Positions 7,910 to 11,440 of a DNA stretch of 11,440 nucleotides are shown here, piece by piece; positions within the stretch are counted from its first letter, which is position 1; the number at the start of each line of letters is the position of its first letter. A model generated the notes under the pieces. That model saw only the letters and a list, made by a program, of their open reading frames with translations. It did no database searches and was not told where the DNA came from. A program made the translations under genes and the position numbers. The stretch is taken from assembly GCA_036163455.1 (NCBI GenBank), contig JAYZKL010000060.1, forward strand, positions 1 to 11,440. The letters are read 5' to 3'. The DNA is from GCA-2701705 sp036163455. Lineage in GTDB: Bacteria > Pseudomonadota > Gammaproteobacteria > GCA-002705445 > GCA-002716945.

Positions 7910-8809
7910 TTGAAAACAGCATCTCAAAACTCTATTATTGAAAATTTTTGTGATTCTTTGTGGATGGAAAAGGGCTTAGCAAAGAATACGCTTGATGCAT
8001 ATGCTTCAGATTTGATTCAAGTTTCAAAGTGGTTAAAAAATAATGCAAAAGATTTTTACAGTTGCACTAAATCTGATTTAAATTTATTTCTTGCGTCTAA
8101 AATAGACTCTGGAGATTCTGCGGCTTCAGTTTCAAGGTCACTATCATCAATCAAAGGTTTTTTTAATTGGTTGATTAGAAATAATCATATCAAAACTAAT
8201 CCAACTGAATTACTTGAATCGCCTAAATCTAGAAGAACTTTGCCAATAAATCTAAGCGAAGAAGATGTCAATAAATTACTTAATGCGCCGAATATTTCAA
8301 CAAATCAAGGTTTAAGAGACAAGTCTGTTTTAGAAATATTGTATGCGACTGGATTAAGAATTTCAGAGCTTGTTAATTTGAAAGTTGACCAAATTGATTT
8401 AAAACGTGGAATAATTAAAGTATTAGGGAAAGGAAGTAAAGAAAGAATTGTACCAATAGGTGAAAATGCTTTATCTTGGTTAAATATATACATGAATAAA
8501 TCTAGATCAAAGTTTATATTAAATGATGAAAACTCTTTTTTATTTTTAAGCAATAAAGGTAATAAAATTTCAAGAAAATCCTGTTGGACCCTAATACATA
8601 ACTATGCTAAAAAAGTTCTGAACACTGATAAAATTTCACCACATAGTTTAAGACATGCATTTGCGACGCATCTTTTGAATCATGGAGCAGATTTAAGATC
8701 AGTACAAATGTTACTTGGGCATTCAAGTCTCTCCACAACTCAAATATACACCCATGTTGCAAAAGAGAGATTAATACAATTTCACACTAAGTATCATCCT
8801 AGAGGTTAA
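7910..8809 (+). CDS. xerD: Tyrosine recombinase XerD
   Basis: Site-specific recombinase that, with XerC, resolves chromosome dimers at dif under control of FtsK. The 299 residues match E. coli XerD (298) from end to end. The N-terminal SAM-like core-binding domain (about 8-95) contains FCDSLWMEKGLAKNTLDAY. The catalytic domain has the full set R150 (ATGLRISEL), K174 (LGKGSKER), H245 and R248 (SPHSLRHAFATHLL), H271 (LLGHSSLSTT) and the nucleophile Y280 (TQIYTHVA). XerD rather than XerC is indicated by NHGADLRSVQMLLGHSSLST, by the C-terminal HTKYHPRG and by the downstream dsbC. The start is TTG at 7910: an in-frame stop lies at 7892-7894, no ATG or GTG lies between, and the next Met (residue 19) would cut into the conserved first helix. 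Only a weak purine-rich stretch precedes it. XerC and dif are not in the window. Confidence 0.96.
   Translation: MKTASQNSIIENFCDSLWMEKGLAKNTLDAYASDLIQVSKWLKNNAKDFYSCTKSDLNLFLASKIDSGDSAASVSRSLSSIKGFFNWLIRNNHIKTNPTELLESPKSRRTLPINLSEEDVNKLLNAPNISTNQGLRDKSVLEILYATGLRISELVNLKVDQIDLKRGIIKVLGKGSKERIVPIGENALSWLNIYMNKSRSKFILNDENSFLFLSNKGNKISRKSCWTLIHNYAKKVLNTDKISPHSLRHAFATHLLNHGADLRSVQMLLGHSSLSTTQIYTHVAKERLIQFHTKYHPRG
8801..8805 (+). promoter_or_regulatory. Shine-Dalgarno site of the dsbC gene, inside xerD
   Basis: AGAGG in the last codons of xerD sits 7 bases before the ATG at 8813. It is one of the few good ribosome sites in the window and supports that start; the 3-base gap after the xerD stop indicates a single transcript. 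Confidence 0.6.
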
Positions 8810-8812
8810 ATA

Positions 8813-9520
8813 ATGAGGTTTTTTAATATTATTTTTTTAACATTGTTTTTATCAAGCTGTACTCAAACAACAGATGAATTGGATCAAGCAAAAGACGCTA
8901 TCACACAGTCTTATCCCAATCTACCTATTGAAAATATAAGGAAGGTTGATGAAAACTTTTTTGAAGTAGTTATTCAAGGCGAAATTTTTTATCTCAGCTC
9001 AGATCATAAATATTTTTTTGCTGGAAATGTTATTGATGTCAAAACAAAAGAAAATATTACTGAGACTTCGAGAAAAGGAAGAAGGCTATCTATATTAGAA
9101 ACTTTAAAGACAGAAAATATGATTGTCTATAAACCAGAACAAACTGATTATGTCCTTACTGTGTTTTCTGATACATCTTGCCCATATTGTCAGAAACTGC
9201 ATGAAGAATTAGATAAATTGATTGAGAATAATATTGAAATAAGATATATATTATTCCCTAGATTTGGACAGAATAGTGATGCTTATGTGCAAATGATTTC
9301 AATTTGGTGTTCAGAAGATAAAAAACTTGCCTTAGATAACGTGTTTGATGATAAGACTATTGAGCAAAACACTCAGTGCGATAATCCTATGATTGAAAAT
9401 CTAGATTTAGCGCAAAAACTCTCTGTTACTGGAACCCCAATGATGTTTACCGAAAATGGTACAGTAATACCTGGGTATCAGCCTGCAGATGAAATCATAA
9501 AGTTTCTAAGCAGTCTGTAA
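8813..9520 (+). CDS. dsbC: DsbC/DsbG-type thiol:disulfide isomerase, predicted lipoprotein
   Basis: Thiol-disulfide isomerase of the cell envelope that reshuffles wrong disulfides; in E. coli it works as a V-shaped dimer kept reduced by DsbD. The 235 residues equal the E. coli precursor. The N-terminus (MRFFNIIFLTLFLSSC) is a lipoprotein signal with lipobox LSSC and C16 as the lipidation site; the next residue is Thr, which does not signal inner-membrane retention. A dimerisation domain follows (about 20-80), then a helical linker (SILETLKTENMIVYK) and a thioredoxin-fold domain with C123-P-Y-C126 (FSDTSCPYCQKLHEEL). The cis-proline loop is VTGTPMMF (205-212), and NGTVIPGYQPADE matches DsbC closely. 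C166 and C189 correspond to the structural disulfide of E. coli DsbC. The xerD-dsbC order is as in E. coli. Odd points are CPYC, as in DsbG, instead of CGYC, and lipidation. Overall similarity and position favour DsbC over DsbG. Confidence 0.92.
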   Translation: MRFFNIIFLTLFLSSCTQTTDELDQAKDAITQSYPNLPIENIRKVDENFFEVVIQGEIFYLSSDHKYFFAGNVIDVKTKENITETSRKGRRLSILETLKTENMIVYKPEQTDYVLTVFSDTSCPYCQKLHEELDKLIENNIEIRYILFPRFGQNSDAYVQMISIWCSEDKKLALDNVFDDKTIEQNTQCDNPMIENLDLAQKLSVTGTPMMFTENGTVIPGYQPADEIIKFLSSL

Positions 9521-10951
9521 TTAGTCTCCCAGATATTTTTTATACCTCTTTTCTTCTGAATTGATATGATCCTCAATTTCATTTATATAATCAGTTTCTT
9601 TTTGATATTTCTCATCATTTTTCAATGATTCAATTATTTCTTTCGCCTTCGGTATTGTCATCCAAGAAATACCTTCTTCTTTTGAAAGAGCTCTTTCAGC
9701 AAGTGATTGTTGGTATTTTTGTCTTTCTTTATCGGTTAGTTCGCTCGGATATTCTTCATAAAGAATACGATTAGCATGTTGTCTATATCTTGTATCATCA
9801 ATATGTTTTGATGCCTTTAACTTCATAAAAGGATCTGCAGAGTTATTGAATTCATTTATTTTGTCTTGGTCATCACGACTTAGAGGCATACTTCCATAAA
9901 TTTGCTCTTCTAGTGGTAAAGTATCAGTTGATTTTCTACTTGTCTCAAATTCTTCCCATTGATCCACTAATGATTGTTTAACATTCTCAATAAAGTTTTC
10001 AGAAGATTTAATTTTTTTTGCTATTTCTTTATAGGATACTCCATTTGCTGTGTTTTTATATAGGTCAGTATTTTTAAAGTAATCTTGACTTAATAGTATC
10101 GGGAACCGATGACTCTTTTCTATTAAGATAGTTTTTTTCTTAATTATAGAACTAATGGCGCTAGATCGCTTTTCAATTTCTTTCTCATAATCCTTTATAG
10201 ATAAATTAAAAAAAGCTAATTCTTTTTCTTTGTTTGGATTAGAAGTTATAAATGAAACTGGAGTATATTTTACTGAACTACGTGCTTGTGGTGCACGATA
10301 AAAATATTCATCAGTACATAAGTATTCTGAAAGAGTTTTCGGCGACCTTGATTGTAGGCAATTTTCCCAAAAAACAGGTTCTTTTTCTTGAATAATTTTA
10401 GCTAAACCAAGCGTAGCTTTTACATCAGATAAGGCATCATGAGCTGATACATGTTCAATGTTATTTTTTTTGCTAATAGTTTCGAGTTTTGTTATGTTTT
10501 TTCCTTGACTATCTTTTGGAATATCAATTACTCCTAACTCAAGTGGGGCAAGAGCAATAACTACTCTCCAAATATCAATACGGGTATTTTGATTTGAGGT
10601 ATTTAAATATGGATTTAAAAGTGTTTGATAAAAATTTTGTCTTAATACCTCATCATCAAAAACAATATTATTATAACCAAAGAATATTGCTGGAGACCAT
10701 GACTGCAACTTATCATAAATCTTCTTCATAAAATCATAGTAAGATTGCTCATTTTTAAGTGAATCGATAGTTGCTTTGGTAATTAAGAGAGATCCAGGAT
10801 CTGGAACAACCCCATCTCGTAAACGACAACGCTCATTAAATGTTTCAAGAATATTAAAGTTTTCATCTGTAAGAGCTGCAGCAAATTGTATGGGGTGAGC
10901 ATATTTTGCCTGCACGCCAGAACTTTCAAAATCATAGATTACATAATTCAT
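9521..10951 (-). CDS. sbcB: Exodeoxyribonuclease I
   Basis: Processive 3'-to-5' exonuclease on single-stranded DNA, acting in mismatch repair and recombination and stimulated by SSB in E. coli. At 476 residues it matches E. coli ExoI (475). The N-terminal DEDDh exonuclease domain (about 1-190) has D7 and E9 (YDFESSG), the SbcB signature FFGYNNIVFDDEVLRQNFY with D99/D100, and H171 and D176 in EHVSAHDALSDVKATLGLA. The middle SH3-like region and C-terminal helical domain (about 200-476) are more divergent. TRYRQHANRILYEEYPSELTDKERQ (roughly 387-411) corresponds to the RYRARNFPETL region of the E. coli protein. The C-terminus is lysine and glutamate rich. The ATG at 10951 begins immediately before the first beta strand, leaving a slightly shorter N-terminus than E. 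coli. It is convergent with dsbC, with abutting stops, and occupies the place where E. coli has recJ. Confidence 0.95.
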   Translation of the reverse strand: MNYVIYDFESSGVQAKYAHPIQFAAALTDENFNILETFNERCRLRDGVVPDPGSLLITKATIDSLKNEQSYYDFMKKIYDKLQSWSPAIFFGYNNIVFDDEVLRQNFYQTLLNPYLNTSNQNTRIDIWRVVIALAPLELGVIDIPKDSQGKNITKLETISKKNNIEHVSAHDALSDVKATLGLAKIIQEKEPVFWENCLQSRSPKTLSEYLCTDEYFYRAPQARSSVKYTPVSFITSNPNKEKELAFFNLSIKDYEKEIEKRSSAISSIIKKKTILIEKSHRFPILLSQDYFKNTDLYKNTANGVSYKEIAKKIKSSENFIENVKQSLVDQWEEFETSRKSTDTLPLEEQIYGSMPLSRDDQDKINEFNNSADPFMKLKASKHIDDTRYRQHANRILYEEYPSELTDKERQKYQQSLAERALSKEEGISWMTIPKAKEIIESLKNDEKYQKETDYINEIEDHINSEEKRYKKYLGD

Positions 10952-11002
10952 TTATATTCAGATTCAAATATAGTAATATTACTTAAATTATACAGCATAC
11001 TT
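10952..11002. promoter_or_regulatory. Divergent promoter region between sbcB and parE
   Basis: All transcription start signals for both genes must fit in these 51 bases or reach into the genes. On the minus strand TATAAT (10992-10987) would serve sbcB with a leader of about 28 bases. On the plus strand TATACA (10989-10994) overlaps it and would place the parE transcript start almost on the GTG codon. I find no convincing -35 boxes and no Shine-Dalgarno sequence for either gene, so the two promoters probably share DNA and interfere. Confidence 0.35.
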
Positions 11003-11440
11003 GTGGAAAAAAAATACACAGCCTCTGACATAGAAGTTCTTCAAGGAATAGAGCCAGTTCAAAAGAGACCTGGCATGTACACTGATACGATTTGTCCAAA
11101 TCACCTAGTACAAGAAGTTATTGATAATAGTGTCGATGAAGCCATAGCTGGCCATGGAAAAGAGATTAAAATTACCCTCAAAGAAGATGGATCCATTATT
11201 GTTGAAGATGATGGGAGAGGTATGCCTGTAGATAAACACCCAGACTTTGGCGTACCTGGAGTGGAAGTCATAATGACAAACTTGCATTCTGGAGCAAAGT
11301 TCTCTGAAAAAAACTATAGATATTCTGGTGGATTACATGGTGTTGGGGTATCAGTTGTTAATGCTTTATCTAACTTTTTGAATGTCACTGTATTTAGACG
11401 AGGTGATACCAATCAATATTCAATCTCATTTAAGAATGGG
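11003..11440 (+). CDS. parE: DNA topoisomerase IV subunit B (partial; continues beyond the right edge)
   Basis: ATPase subunit of topoisomerase IV, which with ParC decatenates daughter chromosomes. The first 146 codons are present, covering most of the GHKL ATP-binding fold. Key elements are E38 and N42 in QEVIDNSVDEA, the EDDGRGMP loop (68-75) and the ATP lid YSGGLHGVGVSVVNAL (107-122). RPGMYTDT (22-29) is the ParE form; GyrB normally reads RPGMYIGDT, so this is parE rather than gyrB. The start is GTG at 11003: no ATG or TTG lies upstream in frame within the intergenic region, and the alignment with E. coli ParE begins right here (VEKKYTASDIEVLQGIEPV). No ribosome site is seen, so the message may be leaderless or nearly so. 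It diverges from sbcB, unlike E. coli, where parE has other neighbours. Confidence 0.96.
   Translation, partial: MEKKYTASDIEVLQGIEPVQKRPGMYTDTICPNHLVQEVIDNSVDEAIAGHGKEIKITLKEDGSIIVEDDGRGMPVDKHPDFGVPGVEVIMTNLHSGAKFSEKNYRYSGGLHGVGVSVVNALSNFLNVTVFRRGDTNQYSISFKNG

Noticed and set aside
8305..8553. An 82-codon minus-strand open frame opposite xerD, and similar short frames at 2360-2590, 7321-7554, 7684-7872 and 11105-11287.
   Set aside because: All are opposite secure coding sequence and show no independent coding signal.
2482..8809. A functional link between PepA and XerD in this window, as in E. coli cer recombination.
   Set aside because: The genes are over 3 kb apart in separate operons. cer is a plasmid site and none is seen, so proximity is probably chance.
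9512..9545. Possible terminator at the dsbC/sbcB junction (TCTCCCAGA followed by a T-rich stretch).
   Set aside because: The stem would be only 3 base pairs. The repeated AGTCT at 9512-9516 and 9523-9527 is a direct, not inverted, repeat.
1..11440. Search for a mobile element, CRISPR array, tRNA or rRNA gene, toxin-antitoxin pair or defence island.
   Set aside because: Nothing supports any of these. Almost every base is covered by a recognisable core gene, and no gap exceeds 91 bases.

Overview
The window is a very AT-rich (roughly 30% GC by eye), gene-dense piece of a bacterial chromosome. It holds eleven genes: nine complete and one cut off at each end. Intergenic sequence adds up to only about 215 bases. 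Gene content and order point to a gammaproteobacterium. lptF-lptG diverge from pepA-holC-valS and xerD is followed by dsbC, both as in Escherichia coli. The compact layout, abutting genes and strong AT bias suggest a streamlined genome, for example a free-living marine lineage of the SAR86 type or another reduced gammaproteobacterium. That assignment is inference; no rRNA or other lineage marker is present.

Layout. Bases 1-3945 are a minus-strand operon, pepA-holC-valS (leucyl aminopeptidase, DNA polymerase III chi subunit, valyl-tRNA synthetase), with valS running off the left edge. A 91-base divergent region carries a near-consensus promoter for lptF-lptG (4037-6183, plus), the two permease subunits of the LPS export ABC transporter. 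Their presence implies an LPS-bearing outer membrane. lptG meets a minus-strand pair, moeA (molybdenum cofactor synthesis) and a small RDD-family membrane protein, tail to tail with no gap. From the short moeA/xerD divergent region, xerD (chromosome dimer resolution) and a DsbC-like thiol-disulfide isomerase lipoprotein run rightward. They meet sbcB (exonuclease I, minus), again with no gap. A 51-base divergent region separates sbcB from parE (topoisomerase IV subunit B), which runs off the right edge.

The genes are core functions: translation (valS), replication, recombination and chromosome segregation (holC, xerD, sbcB, parE), envelope assembly (lptF, lptG, dsbC), peptide turnover (pepA) and Mo-cofactor synthesis (moeA). 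I see no mobile element, CRISPR array, RNA gene, phage remnant or defence system, and no evidence for an undescribed system. The points worth a second look are small: three enforced non-ATG starts, TAATTA junctions at both convergent gene pairs, sbcB where E. coli has recJ, a predicted lipoprotein DsbC with a CPYC active site, and several starts without a Shine-Dalgarno sequence.
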